A stretch of 64,000 bases of DNA from Pseudomonas sp. (GTDB taxonomy: Bacteria > Pseudomonadota > Gammaproteobacteria > Pseudomonadales > Pseudomonadaceae): positions 1 to 64,000 of the forward strand of contig NZ_JASLGE010000079.1 in NCBI RefSeq assembly GCF_030150285.1, written 5' to 3'. Below, one piece after another: positions 1-8,470 of the stretch. Numbering within the stretch: the first letter of the stretch is position 1; each line of letters opens with the position of its first letter. The notes under the pieces are model-generated. The model ran no database searches and had not been told where the DNA came from. It saw nothing but the letters and a program-made list of their open reading frames with translations. A program made the translations under genes and the position numbers.

Positions 1-39
1 TTTGAAAATCTTGGTGTAAGAGCGTCGTTTTGGCTGCAT
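1..39 (-). CDS. IS66-family transposase accessory ORF (TnpA-like), 5' end only
   Basis: Thirteen codons read leftward from an ATG at 37-39 and run off the window edge, giving MQPKRRSYTKIFK. I recognise this as the usual N-terminus of the small first ORF (OrfA/TnpA) of IS66-family insertion sequences in Pseudomonas, a helix-turn-helix DNA-binding protein. The identification rests on few residues. The tandem repeat at 64-92 would lie in the terminal region of the same element, so the IS boundary is probably near 92-97. A different IS family with a similar ORF start is possible. Confidence 0.5.
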   Translation of the reverse strand, partial: MQPKRRSYTKIFK

Positions 40-63
40 GGGGGATCCGCTTTAAAAGGCCAG

Positions 64-92
64 AAAAGGTGTCCACTTAAAAAGGTGTCCAC
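64..92. repeat. Tandem 13-bp repeat at the presumed IS end
   Basis: The 13-mer AAAAGGTGTCCAC occurs at 64-76 and again at 80-92, a 16-bp period. It lies just outside the start of the IS66-like ORF. Repeated short motifs near the termini fit transposase-binding sites, so this is inferred to be the IS terminal region. No target-site duplication can be checked because the other end lies outside the window. Confidence 0.45.
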
Positions 93-306
93 CATGTCGG
101 GGCTTAGCGGGGATGAACAGATGGGTTTACCGTGCCCTTACTGAGTGCTCGTTAAACTTCCGAAGATCCCGTCTTGCGCAGCCAAGCCGGTCGCCAACAA
201 TGCGGGTTGGTAGTTCGAAGGGATAAAGGTTTCTGTTTGCCTGAGGCCGGTGCAACGAACACAACGCTCACTGTGGATCAGGCAAGCGTCCAGGCGATGG
301 CAGCAA

Positions 307-322
307 CTGCTCGAGCGAGCAG
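307..322. repeat. Inverted repeat downstream of the GntR gene
   Basis: CTGCTCG and CGAGCAG form a perfect 7-bp inverted repeat with a 2-base loop, flanked by a further GCAG/CTGC match. It lies 3' of the GntR gene. There is no T-run on the minus strand, so it is at best a weak terminator. Otherwise 98-381 shows no credible gene. Confidence 0.35.
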
Positions 323-381
323 CTGCATCTTTGGAGGGGGATAGATTTACGTCTTGCAGGGCTTGCCCGCACGCGTGAGCC

Positions 382-1080
382 TTACGGCTGTTTGGGCTTC
401 TGGCTCTTCAGGTACTGGGTAATGGCCTGTGCGCCATGTTGCAGATGGACTGTCAGCTCAGCGATACAGGCTTCTACGTCCCGGTCTCGGGCATGGCGCA
501 GCAACGCTCGGTGATCATCCTGGCACAGCTTCCCAAGGACCATTTGGTCAACGTTGAAGCGCAGAAAGCGTTCTTCCTCAACCAACCCTGCCTCAATCAT
601 CGACAACAACTTTTTGTTGGGTGCCTTGCCGTAAAGTGCCTGATGGAATTGTCGATTCAATGCGCCGATCTTGCTCAAGTCCGTTTCGGATTCGAGTGCC
701 GCAATACAGTTTGCAGCCTCTTGATAATCGTCTTCACTTAGCAGTGGTAAAGACAGGCGCAAGGCATGAGCTTCAAGCAGCAAACGCAGCTCGTAGGTTT
801 GCAGTGCATCGTCTTCTATCAACGGCGCTACCACTGCACCCTTGTGTTGCACCACATGCAGCAAGCCCTGAGCCTCAAGTTGGCGCAGGGCTTCGCGTAC
901 GGGCATACGGCTGACGCCAAACAACATCGCCAAGGCTTGCTGACGCATGGCTGTACCCGAAGGCAAGCGCCCATCAAGGATTGCGTTGCGTAGCGTCTCC
1001 TCAATGACGGCCCGTGCCAAATGGGCCGGTATGGGGCCGGTGACGTTGATGCTGTTTAAAAAATCATGTTTGACGGCCAC
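382..1080 (-). CDS. GntR-family transcriptional regulator, FadR/FCD subfamily
   Basis: A 232-residue protein with an N-terminal winged helix-turn-helix (about residues 22-85, including the typical SRMPVREAL recognition-helix motif at 57-65) and a helical FCD effector domain (about 95-220) of the FadR/VanR type. FCD domains bind small carboxylic acids, often through a metal held by His and Asp residues; an FHQAL His motif is visible. The start is GTG at 1080, preceded by an AGGTGG ribosome-binding site about 9 bases upstream. There is no obvious target operon next door: an IS lies on one side and a divergent glycosyltransferase on the other. The ligand is therefore unknown. Confidence 0.85.
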   Translation of the reverse strand: MAVKHDFLNSINVTGPIPAHLARAVIEETLRNAILDGRLPSGTAMRQQALAMLFGVSRMPVREALRQLEAQGLLHVVQHKGAVVAPLIEDDALQTYELRLLLEAHALRLSLPLLSEDDYQEAANCIAALESETDLSKIGALNRQFHQALYGKAPNKKLLSMIEAGLVEEERFLRFNVDQMVLGKLCQDDHRALLRHARDRDVEACIAELTVHLQHGAQAITQYLKSQKPKQP

Positions 1081-1306
1081 GTTGGTACTACCACCTACAG
1101 CGCAGGTTTAAAGGTGTTTTGGATCCAATTTACGCAAGGCATTGACCTCAATCCTGTCAAACCTTGTAACTAATAGTCTACCGCGCCAGCGTACAAAGTG
1201 ATCGTAGTGAACAGGTATCTTTTCGGCCCCTACGCGATATGCACTGTTTTCCTTCATCGTAGACGTCCACAATCGTAGGATCCGAAGTTGCCCGGTCGCA
1301 GCTTTA

Positions 1307-2938
1307 ATGAACAACAGGTGCAGGATGGGCGTACTTAGCCGTAACGATGTGAGTGCACACGGACTCCGCCTTCCTGAGTCGTCTTTCAATACAACGTCAC
1401 GGCACACTCACCCGTCAGTGTTGTGGGCAATTTCAATTATGTTGCTGGCGACGGTGTTGCGTTTCTATGGGACAACCACCTCAGCCATTTGGTGCGATGA
1501 AGGTTCAAGTCTTGTGTTGAGCGGCTACCCGCTCTCAGGTATTTGGGAGCATGCGGCCCGTGATGTGCACCCACCGCTGTATTTCATGCTGTTGCATGGC
1601 TGGATCGCGGTGTTTGGTGACAGCCTATTCTCGATTCGCACCCTGAGTGTGCTGCCCGGTATTGCGACCGTGGGGCTGGGGATGTGGCTTATGCGGTTAG
1701 TCGCGACACCCAGGGCCGCATTACTGGCAGGGCTGCTGCTGGCCATGCTGCCGACGGCCGTACGCTACAGCCAGGAAGTGCGGATGTACTCGCTGCTGGG
1801 GTTCTGGCTGATCGCGGCTACCCTTGCCCTGCTGTATTGGGTCCAGTCGCCGGGTAAAAATCGTTACCTGGTGGTCTATGTGCTACTCATGAGTGCTGCG
1901 TTCTATACCCACTATTTCACTGCGTTCTGCGTGCTGGCCCATTGGTTGTACCTGCTTGTACTCAGTGCAAACCGTGCGGATAAGCCGCTTAAGCGCTCGG
2001 CCTGGTGGATCGCCAACGTCGCCATTGTGCTGCTCTTTTTGCCATGGCTCCCGGGGCTGGTGGACTTGTTGCACCACATGACTGAACTCAAGGCTGGCGG
2101 GGATGTTGATTGGGAGCCACCCGTAGATGCCCATTCCTTACCCGCCATGATGTGGCAGTTCGTCATTCAGGATGAAGGTGATGACCTGCCACGGCCGTTG
2201 TTCTGGCTAGCACCGCTGTTCATGGTTGCCGGTGCAGGGTGGATGGCGCTGCGGGATACCTGCGCGTATAAATCGCATACCTTGCTGGTGATCTATACCT
2301 TGCTACCGATTCTGGCGGTCTACGGCGTGTCATTTATGACCCCGCTATTTATCGAGCGGTATGTCATGTTTGCCGCCCTGGGGCTGGCATTGATTACCGC
2401 ATTGGCGGTTGATCAATTGCTGGAACATCGGCGAGCCTTCGCCATAGCCCTGTTGGCCTTGTTCGTGGGCACGGAGTGGGTGGGTCTGCGCGGTAATGCC
2501 GCTAACGGTGCCGATCATTTTGATCGCCTGGTTGAGCATGTGAACCAACAGTTTTTGCCGGGCGATCGTATCGTCGTCAGTGACCTGTTCTGGTACTTCG
2601 GCTATGTGTATTACAACAAGACAGGGGTGCAGCCCCTGCTCTACACGCCCGCACTGGCCGATGGCGCATCCGGGCGGCCGAGTGATTATGGCTTCGGTGC
2701 GTTGGTAAACGAGCAAGGTTCCAAGATCTACGTTGACCATCTGGCCGATTTGCCACCCACCTCCGGACGCATATGGCTAATCAGCAGCAGCGTGCAGCCA
2801 GACGATTTCAGTCCGATTCCGACCGGTTGGCATAAAGCGCAGGATCTAACCGTTGACGACACTCAGGCTCGTCTATATTTGCCGTGTGTTGCCGGCGAGT
2901 GCGACCGTGACCGCGGCCCCTTGGCGGGTGTGCAGTGA
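1307..2938 (+). CDS. GT39-like membrane glycosyltransferase (ArnT/PMT type)
   Basis: A 543-residue polytopic protein with many hydrophobic helices. It has the early loop signature of GT-C glycosyltransferases: WCDEG shortly after the first membrane helix, then DVHPPLYF and a following GDSLFSIR segment. Such enzymes take a sugar from a polyprenyl-phosphate donor and transfer it on the periplasmic side to lipid A, protein or glycan acceptors. The C-terminal 150 residues form a soluble periplasmic-type domain. The acceptor cannot be told from sequence. It stands alone, divergent from the GntR gene, and the first 30 or so residues before the first membrane helix make the exact start uncertain. 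Confidence 0.75.
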   Translation: MNNRCRMGVLSRNDVSAHGLRLPESSFNTTSRHTHPSVLWAISIMLLATVLRFYGTTTSAIWCDEGSSLVLSGYPLSGIWEHAARDVHPPLYFMLLHGWIAVFGDSLFSIRTLSVLPGIATVGLGMWLMRLVATPRAALLAGLLLAMLPTAVRYSQEVRMYSLLGFWLIAATLALLYWVQSPGKNRYLVVYVLLMSAAFYTHYFTAFCVLAHWLYLLVLSANRADKPLKRSAWWIANVAIVLLFLPWLPGLVDLLHHMTELKAGGDVDWEPPVDAHSLPAMMWQFVIQDEGDDLPRPLFWLAPLFMVAGAGWMALRDTCAYKSHTLLVIYTLLPILAVYGVSFMTPLFIERYVMFAALGLALITALAVDQLLEHRRAFAIALLALFVGTEWVGLRGNAANGADHFDRLVEHVNQQFLPGDRIVVSDLFWYFGYVYYNKTGVQPLLYTPALADGASGRPSDYGFGALVNEQGSKIYVDHLADLPPTSGRIWLISSSVQPDDFSPIPTGWHKAQDLTVDDTQARLYLPCVAGECDRDRGPLAGVQ

Positions 2939-3036
2939 GCACTCAGCCTCTCGAATGCGGCGTTTAAAAAGCGGGCGAAAGCGCAGAATTAATTTGTGAC
3001 ACTTGACTCCGTTCAAGCCGCCACGCAAAATAAATA

Positions 3037-3050
3037 GTTAGCAAACTAAC
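3037..3050. promoter_or_regulatory. MarR-type operator palindrome
   Basis: GTTAG-CAAA-CTAAC is a perfect 5-bp inverted repeat with a 4-base spacer. It resembles MarR-family operators built on TTAGC/GCTAA half-sites and sits 15 bases before the start of the MarR gene. Autorepression of the efflux operon is inferred. Confidence 0.6.
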
Positions 3051-3065
3051 ATTGTGTGAAGCCTT

Positions 3066-3524
3066 TTGTCCGACTCCCTGGATTCACTTCAAATGAGTAT
3101 CAGCACCGGCATGGTGGTTGCGACTCGCCATTGGCGTCGCGTCTGTCAAACCACGCTGGTCAACTACGGTATCTCCGAAGCGTGCGCCATGCCTCTGCTG
3201 ATTATCGGCCGCTTGGGCGACGGCGTGCGCCAAGTCACCGTCGCCCAGGCTGCCGGTATGGAAAGCCCGTCACTGGTGCGCCTGCTCGATCAACTGTGCA
3301 AGGCGGGGTACGTGCGCCGGTGTGAAGACGCGAGTGATCGCCGGGCCAAGAGCCTGAGCCTGACCGATACCGGTCGCGTGCTAGTGCAGTCGATTGAGGC
3401 GCACCTGGTGCAACTGCGTCGTGCTGCGCTGGCCAACCTGTCAGTGGCCGACCAGGAGGCGGCGCTGCGCGTCATCAAGGCTTTTGAAGCGGCCGGCCAA
3501 TTACCGGTTGGGGCGGCCTCTTGA
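3066..3524 (+). CDS. MarR-family transcriptional regulator
   Basis: A 152-residue winged-helix regulator. The DNA-binding region (about residues 50-105) contains VTVAQAAGMESPSLVRLLDQ as recognition helix and the wing motif DASDRRAKSLSLT, both typical of MarR proteins. The start chosen is TTG at 3066 with GAAG upstream, because the family has N-terminal residues before the later ATG at 3093. It is the first gene of a run (MarR, FUSC, DUF1656, HlyD, outer-membrane factor) with overlapping ends, so it very likely represses this efflux operon and responds to a phenolic or aromatic compound. The palindrome at 3037-3050 is its probable site. Confidence 0.85.
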   Translation: MSDSLDSLQMSISTGMVVATRHWRRVCQTTLVNYGISEACAMPLLIIGRLGDGVRQVTVAQAAGMESPSLVRLLDQLCKAGYVRRCEDASDRRAKSLSLTDTGRVLVQSIEAHLVQLRRAALANLSVADQEAALRVIKAFEAAGQLPVGAAS

Positions 3525-5611
3525 ACGGCTTTTTCAGCAGCCTGCCGCCGGCCCGCGACTGGTTCTACGGTGTGCGAACTTTCGCGGCCTCAATGATTGC
3601 GTTGTACATTGCCTTGCTGATGGAAATGCCGCGCCCGTATTGGGCCATGGCCACGGTGTATATCGTGTCGAGTCCGTTCGTTGGCCCGACCAGTTCCAAG
3701 GCCGTCTACCGTGCGCTGGGTACCTTGATAGGTGCCGCAGCAGCGGTGTTCTTTGTGCCGATGTTTGTGCAAACGCCGTTCTTGCTGGTGTTGGTCATTG
3801 CCCTCTGGACTGGCATCTTGCTGTTTCTGTCGCTGCACCTGCGCACCGCCAATAGCTACGTGTTTATGCTCGCCGGTTACACGATGCCGATGATCGCCCT
3901 GCCGATTGTGGATAACCCGCTTAACGTCTTCGATATTGCGGTCTCGCGTACCGAAGAAATCATGCTGGGCATCGTCTGCGCCGCTGTTGTAGGCAGCATG
4001 TTCTGGCCGCGTCGTTTGACGCCGGTGTTCATCGATTCTGCCGCCAAATGGTTTGCCGATGCGGCCAACTACAGCAAGCATTACCTGTCGCGCGATGTAG
4101 AGCCAAGCAAGGCCAGCGGTTTGCGCGCCTCGATGGTGACCACGTTCAACACCTTGGAAATGATGATCGGGCAGTTACCTCACGAGGGTGCACACCCGCA
4201 GACGGTGCGTAATACCAAAGAACTGCGCGGGCGGATGATTCATTTGTTGCCAGTGGTCGATGCGCTGGATGATGCCCTTTACGCCCTTGAACGCCGCGCC
4301 CCCGAATTGCTCGACAGTGTGACAGGGGTGCTCGACCACGCACGTGCCTGGCTCGAAAACACCCAGGACGGTGCGTCCGTCCCGCAGTGGCAAGCATTGC
4401 GCCGCGAACTTGAAGCCTTGCAACCCGCCCCCGCCGCACTGGATGACCGCCGCCAACTGGTGCTGTCCAACGTTCTGTATCGCTTGGGCGAGTGGGTTGA
4501 CTTGTGGCAAGACTGCCGCAGCCTGCAAACCGCCATCGCCACGGGCAGCGAAGAGCCTTGGCGAGCGGTCTACCGGCATTGGCGTCTGGGCCGATTGACC
4601 CCTTTTCTCGACCGGGGCCTGATGCTGTATTCGGCGTTTTCCACTGTCACCGCGATTATTGTCGCGTCGGTATTGTGGATCCTGTTGGGCTGGACCGACG
4701 GAGCCAGCGCGGTGATTCTGGCCGCCGTGGCCTGCAGCTTCTTTGCGGCGATGGATGATCCAGCCCCGCAGATTTACCGGTTCTTTTTCTGGACTTCGCT
4801 GTCGGTGGTGTTCGCCAGCGTGTACCTGTTTGTGATCCTGCCCAACCTGCATGACTTTCCGATGCTGGTGCTGGCGTTTGCGGTGCCGTTCATCTGTGTG
4901 GGTACGTTGACCGTGCAGCCGCGCTTTTACTTGGGCACCTTGCTGACCATCGTCAACACTGCGTCGTTTATCAGCATCCAGGGGGCCTACGACGCCGACT
5001 TCCTGTTGTTTATGAACGCTAACCTCGCGGGCCCCGTCGGGCTGCTGTTTGCCTTCGTCTGGACCCTGATTGCCCGCCCGTTCGGGGCCGAGTTGGCAGC
5101 CAAACGGTTAACGCGCTTCAGTTGGCGCGACATCGTCAGCTTGACCAAACCCGCGACCCTGGCCGAACACCGGCACATGGGCGCGCAAATGCTGGACCGC
5201 CTGATGCAGCATTTGCCGCGTCTGGCTCAGACCGGCCAAGACACGGGCGTGGCCCTGCGCGACTTGCGTGTGGCGCTCAACCTGCTCGACCTGCTGGCCT
5301 ACACGCCTCGGGTCAAGGGTGAGGCTCACGCGCTGCTGGGGCAGGTCGTAAGCGATGTCGGGGACTACTTTCGTGCGTGCCTGATGGCGGGTGAGCGGCT
5401 GCCCATGCCCAACGGTCTACAGATGACGATGGAGCGCACCCGTCGGGCGCTGAATGCCCGCGACTTGCAGGATGAGAGCGAAGCGCGGGTTCACTTGCTG
5501 CACGCCCTGAGCGGTTTGCGGCTGGCCGTGTTGCCCGGGGTTGAGTTTATTGTGGACGCCAGCGATCTGCCGCACCCCGGTACTCAAGGCATTGATGGAG
5601 CGCCGCTATGA
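3521..5611 (+). CDS. FUSC-family inner-membrane efflux pump (AaeB-like)
   Basis: A 696-residue inner-membrane protein with two clusters of transmembrane helices (about residues 20-165 and 365-510) separated and followed by soluble helical domains, the FUSC / AaeB layout. E. coli AaeB exports aromatic carboxylic acids together with AaeA. The start is TTG at 3521, overlapping the MarR stop codon. The stop overlaps the next gene, so expression is probably translationally coupled. The substrate is inferred only by analogy: aromatic acids or other weak organic acids. Confidence 0.85.
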   Translation: MNGFFSSLPPARDWFYGVRTFAASMIALYIALLMEMPRPYWAMATVYIVSSPFVGPTSSKAVYRALGTLIGAAAAVFFVPMFVQTPFLLVLVIALWTGILLFLSLHLRTANSYVFMLAGYTMPMIALPIVDNPLNVFDIAVSRTEEIMLGIVCAAVVGSMFWPRRLTPVFIDSAAKWFADAANYSKHYLSRDVEPSKASGLRASMVTTFNTLEMMIGQLPHEGAHPQTVRNTKELRGRMIHLLPVVDALDDALYALERRAPELLDSVTGVLDHARAWLENTQDGASVPQWQALRRELEALQPAPAALDDRRQLVLSNVLYRLGEWVDLWQDCRSLQTAIATGSEEPWRAVYRHWRLGRLTPFLDRGLMLYSAFSTVTAIIVASVLWILLGWTDGASAVILAAVACSFFAAMDDPAPQIYRFFFWTSLSVVFASVYLFVILPNLHDFPMLVLAFAVPFICVGTLTVQPRFYLGTLLTIVNTASFISIQGAYDADFLLFMNANLAGPVGLLFAFVWTLIARPFGAELAAKRLTRFSWRDIVSLTKPATLAEHRHMGAQMLDRLMQHLPRLAQTGQDTGVALRDLRVALNLLDLLAYTPRVKGEAHALLGQVVSDVGDYFRACLMAGERLPMPNGLQMTMERTRRALNARDLQDESEARVHLLHALSGLRLAVLPGVEFIVDASDLPHPGTQGIDGAPL

Positions 5612-5817
5612 TCGGTGACGTAGATATCAGCGGCGTGTTCCTGCCCACGCTCCTGGTATTGATGGGCATCACGTACTTACTTTTTTTGGTGGTTCACGCG
5701 GTCCTCACGCGGGTGCACTTTTACCGTCTGGTCTGGCACCGGGCTTTGTTCAACGTCGGTCTCTACGCTTTGCTACTCGGCGTTGTGGATTCGTTCAGTC
5801 GATACCTCATGACATGA
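5608..5817 (+). CDS. DUF1656 small membrane protein (AaeX-like)
   Basis: A 69-residue protein with two predicted membrane helices (about residues 8-30 and 45-64). It matches the DUF1656/AaeX family, which almost always sits between a FUSC pump and an HlyD-type adaptor. Its role in the pump is not defined. The gene overlaps the pump by 4 bases and the adaptor by 4 bases (ATGA), which supports it as a real, coupled gene. Confidence 0.85.
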   Translation: MIGDVDISGVFLPTLLVLMGITYLLFLVVHAVLTRVHFYRLVWHRALFNVGLYALLLGVVDSFSRYLMT

Positions 5818-6716
5818 AAAAACCTTTAGTGACTCTGGGCCGTGTCGTACTCACCCTGTTGGTGGTGACGTTTGCCTGCATCGTGGTGTGGCGCATGACC
5901 ATGTATTACATGTTTGCGCCCTGGACGCGGGACGGCCACATTCGTGCCGATGTGGTGCAAATTGCCCCCGATGTGTCGGGCCTGATCAAACAAGTAGAGG
6001 TGCGTGACAACCAGCAGGTCGCGCGCGATCAGGTGTTGTTTGTCATCGACCAGGAGCGTTTCAAACTGGCGCTGCGCCAAGCTCAGGCAACGGTTGCCGA
6101 CCGTAAGGAAACCTTGGCTCAGGCCCAGCGTGAAAGCCGCCGTAACCGTGGTTTGGGCAACCTTGTGGCCCGTGAGCAATTGGAAGAGAGCCAATCGCGC
6201 GAAATGCGAGCCCAGGCGGCACTGACCGAAGCGCAAGTGGCGGTGGACAGTGCCCAGCTCAACCTGGACCGCACCGTGGTACGCAGCCCCGTCGAAGGCT
6301 ATGTCAACGACCGAGCGCCACGGGTCAATGAATTTGTGACGGCGGGTCGACCGGTGTTGTCGATTGTCGACAGCACCTCTTTCCATATCGACGGCTACTT
6401 CGAAGAAACCAAGCTCGACGGCATCCATGTCGGCCAGCGCGTCGATATTCGAGTCGTCGGCGACAACGCGCGGTTGCGCGGCCACGTTCAAAGCATCGTG
6501 GCGGGTATCGAAGACCGCGACCGTACCAGCGGCCAGAACCTGTTGCCCAACGTCAACCCGGCGTTCAGTTGGGTACGGCTGGCGCAGCGGATCCCGGTGC
6601 GGATCGTGTTTGATGATGTGCCCGAAGATTTCCGCATGATCGCGGGCCGTACCGCGACCGTTTCCATTATCGAGGACGCGCCCAAGGCCAAGCCTGCCCA
6701 GGAGAACGCACGATGA
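5814..6716 (+). CDS. HlyD-family membrane fusion protein (AaeA-like)
   Basis: A 300-residue periplasmic adaptor. It has one N-terminal membrane helix (about residues 9-29) and then a biotinyl-lipoyl-like half-motif beginning at APDVSGLI. A coiled-coil hairpin follows (about 85-150, rich in Gln, Ala and Arg), then the second lipoyl half (VRSPVEGYVND) and a beta-barrel domain. It would bridge the FUSC pump in the inner membrane with the outer-membrane channel encoded next. It overlaps both neighbours by 4 bases. Family assignment is firm; the exported compound is not known. Confidence 0.88.
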   Translation: MKKPLVTLGRVVLTLLVVTFACIVVWRMTMYYMFAPWTRDGHIRADVVQIAPDVSGLIKQVEVRDNQQVARDQVLFVIDQERFKLALRQAQATVADRKETLAQAQRESRRNRGLGNLVAREQLEESQSREMRAQAALTEAQVAVDSAQLNLDRTVVRSPVEGYVNDRAPRVNEFVTAGRPVLSIVDSTSFHIDGYFEETKLDGIHVGQRVDIRVVGDNARLRGHVQSIVAGIEDRDRTSGQNLLPNVNPAFSWVRLAQRIPVRIVFDDVPEDFRMIAGRTATVSIIEDAPKAKPAQENAR

Positions 6717-8152
6717 AAGCGCTCCACCTGGCGGCGGTTGGGCTAGGCCTGTTGTTGTCGGGTTGCCAACTGGTCGGGCCCAATTATCACGTGCCCAAGG
6801 ACGCAGCCCTGCAACGCCCTGACTTGCAGGGCGCATTCGCGGGCGAGGGGAGCAATGTAGTGTCGGCTCCCGTGCCTGCCGATTGGTGGCGGCTGTATCA
6901 AGACCCGACCCTCGACGCGTTGGTGCGGCAGGCCCTGGCCTCCAACACCGACCTGCGAGTAGCGGCAGCCAACCTGTCGCGGGCACGCGCGCGGGTTGAT
7001 CAGGCTCAATCGGCGGGTGGCTGGAGTGGTTCGGTGAAGGCGGGTGCCCAACGCCTGCAAGAGTCTGGCGAAGCCTTTCTGCTGGCCGACAAGGTGCCGG
7101 TGGCCAACGTCGGCGACTTGGGCATCAGCACCTCTTACCAATTTGATTTGTGGGGCACGTTGCAGCGCGGCATCGAGGCGGCGCAGGCCAACGCGGATGC
7201 CACCCAGGCGGCCGCTGACACGGCGCGCATCACCTTGGTGGCCGATGTTGTACGCGCCTATACCCAAGTGTGTGCGGCTAACGAAGAGCACCATATCGCC
7301 AACGAGTCCCTGCAACTTCAGGGGCAAAGCACCGCTCTGACCCAACGCCTGCGCGACGCGGGGCGCGGCGATGAGACGGAGGTCACGCGCTCTCAGACCC
7401 AATTCAAGTCGTTGCGCGCCGAGCTGCCGCGTTACGAAGCGCTGCGCCAGGCCGGAATGTTCCGGTTATCGATGCTGCTGGCCAAGCCACTGGATCAACT
7501 GCCGGCCAGCGTTGCGACGTGTGCCGAACTGCCGCATATCGCTCAACTGCTGCCTGTAGGGGACGGTGCCACCCTGCTCAAGCGCCGCCCGGATGTGCGT
7601 CAGGCCGAGCGTCATCTGGCCGCCGCGACCGCAGAAATCGGCGTCGCCACCGGTGCGCTGTACCCGGACATCAGCATCGGTGCGAGCATTGGTACCGTCG
7701 GGCTGGTGGAAAACCTTGGCACCGCACCCGCGAATCGCTGGGGCTTTGGCCCACTGCTGAGCTGGACCATTCCTACCAATGGCTCACGAGCCCGCATTCG
7801 CGAAGCGGAAGCGGCCACTCAAGGCGCGCTGGCCACGTTCGACGGGGTGGTGTTGAACGCTATCCGTGAAACCCAGACCAGCCTGGTGCAATACACCGCG
7901 CTGCTGCAACGTCGTGATGCGCTGGCCGAGGCCGAGGCATCGGCCAAAACGGCCGCCGAACAGACGCACCAGTTCTTTATGGCAGGCCGTGACTCGTTCC
8001 TGGCCGACCTTCAAGCCACCCGCACCTACACGGACATGCGCGCGCAATTGTCCGCGGCTAACACTCAGGTTGCCATGAGTCAGATCGACCTGTTTCTGGC
8101 GCTCGGGGGCGGTTGGGAAAGCGCGCGGGCAGCGGCCCCGGCAACACCCTGA
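6713..8152 (+). CDS. NodT-family outer-membrane efflux lipoprotein (OprM-like)
   Basis: A 479-residue outer-membrane factor of the NodT/OprM/TolC type. The N-terminus is a lipoprotein signal ending in LLSGC with the lipidated Cys at residue 18, followed by the family hallmark VGPNYHVP. Two repeated long-helix regions follow, including RARARVDQAQSAG and KRRPDVRQAERHLAAATAEI. It forms the trimeric outer-membrane exit duct of the tripartite pump. As the last gene of the operon it overlaps the adaptor by 4 bases. No clear rho-independent terminator follows. Confidence 0.9.
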   Translation: MKALHLAAVGLGLLLSGCQLVGPNYHVPKDAALQRPDLQGAFAGEGSNVVSAPVPADWWRLYQDPTLDALVRQALASNTDLRVAAANLSRARARVDQAQSAGGWSGSVKAGAQRLQESGEAFLLADKVPVANVGDLGISTSYQFDLWGTLQRGIEAAQANADATQAAADTARITLVADVVRAYTQVCAANEEHHIANESLQLQGQSTALTQRLRDAGRGDETEVTRSQTQFKSLRAELPRYEALRQAGMFRLSMLLAKPLDQLPASVATCAELPHIAQLLPVGDGATLLKRRPDVRQAERHLAAATAEIGVATGALYPDISIGASIGTVGLVENLGTAPANRWGFGPLLSWTIPTNGSRARIREAEAATQGALATFDGVVLNAIRETQTSLVQYTALLQRRDALAEAEASAKTAAEQTHQFFMAGRDSFLADLQATRTYTDMRAQLSAANTQVAMSQIDLFLALGGGWESARAAAPATP

Positions 8153-8470
8153 CGCCTTAAAGCACGGGCGTTTTCGGCTTTTTCATCGAGGTAATGGCGC
8201 AGTTTTTTCTTTAACTGCAGTAGGGTAAATCTATAGTCAAGGGGGCTTTGCGGTGCCGGTGTTCGGATAAAGCCCCGGCCGCAGGCACTTTGAGCATCAG
8301 ATCAACGACAGGGGCTAGTACTCATCCCCTTTCACCGCTTTGCGCAGTGCCACTGAAAAACAGCGTCCATGCAGCCGCCAGTGATAGGCTGCTGCCACTT
8401 TTCGGCCCAAGACGGGCCAGGCAAAGACTTTTATTACTTTCAACACAACGGACATTGAACAGGTTAATAG
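8153..8470. other. Intergenic region without a recognisable gene (318 bases)
   Basis: This gap lies between the efflux operon and the YdgA-type gene. I find no convincing ORF, RNA gene or strong terminator. The last 60 bases are A/T-rich and probably carry the promoter of the downstream gene. Its start at 8471 has only a weak ribosome-binding site (ACAGGTT). Confidence 0.5.
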
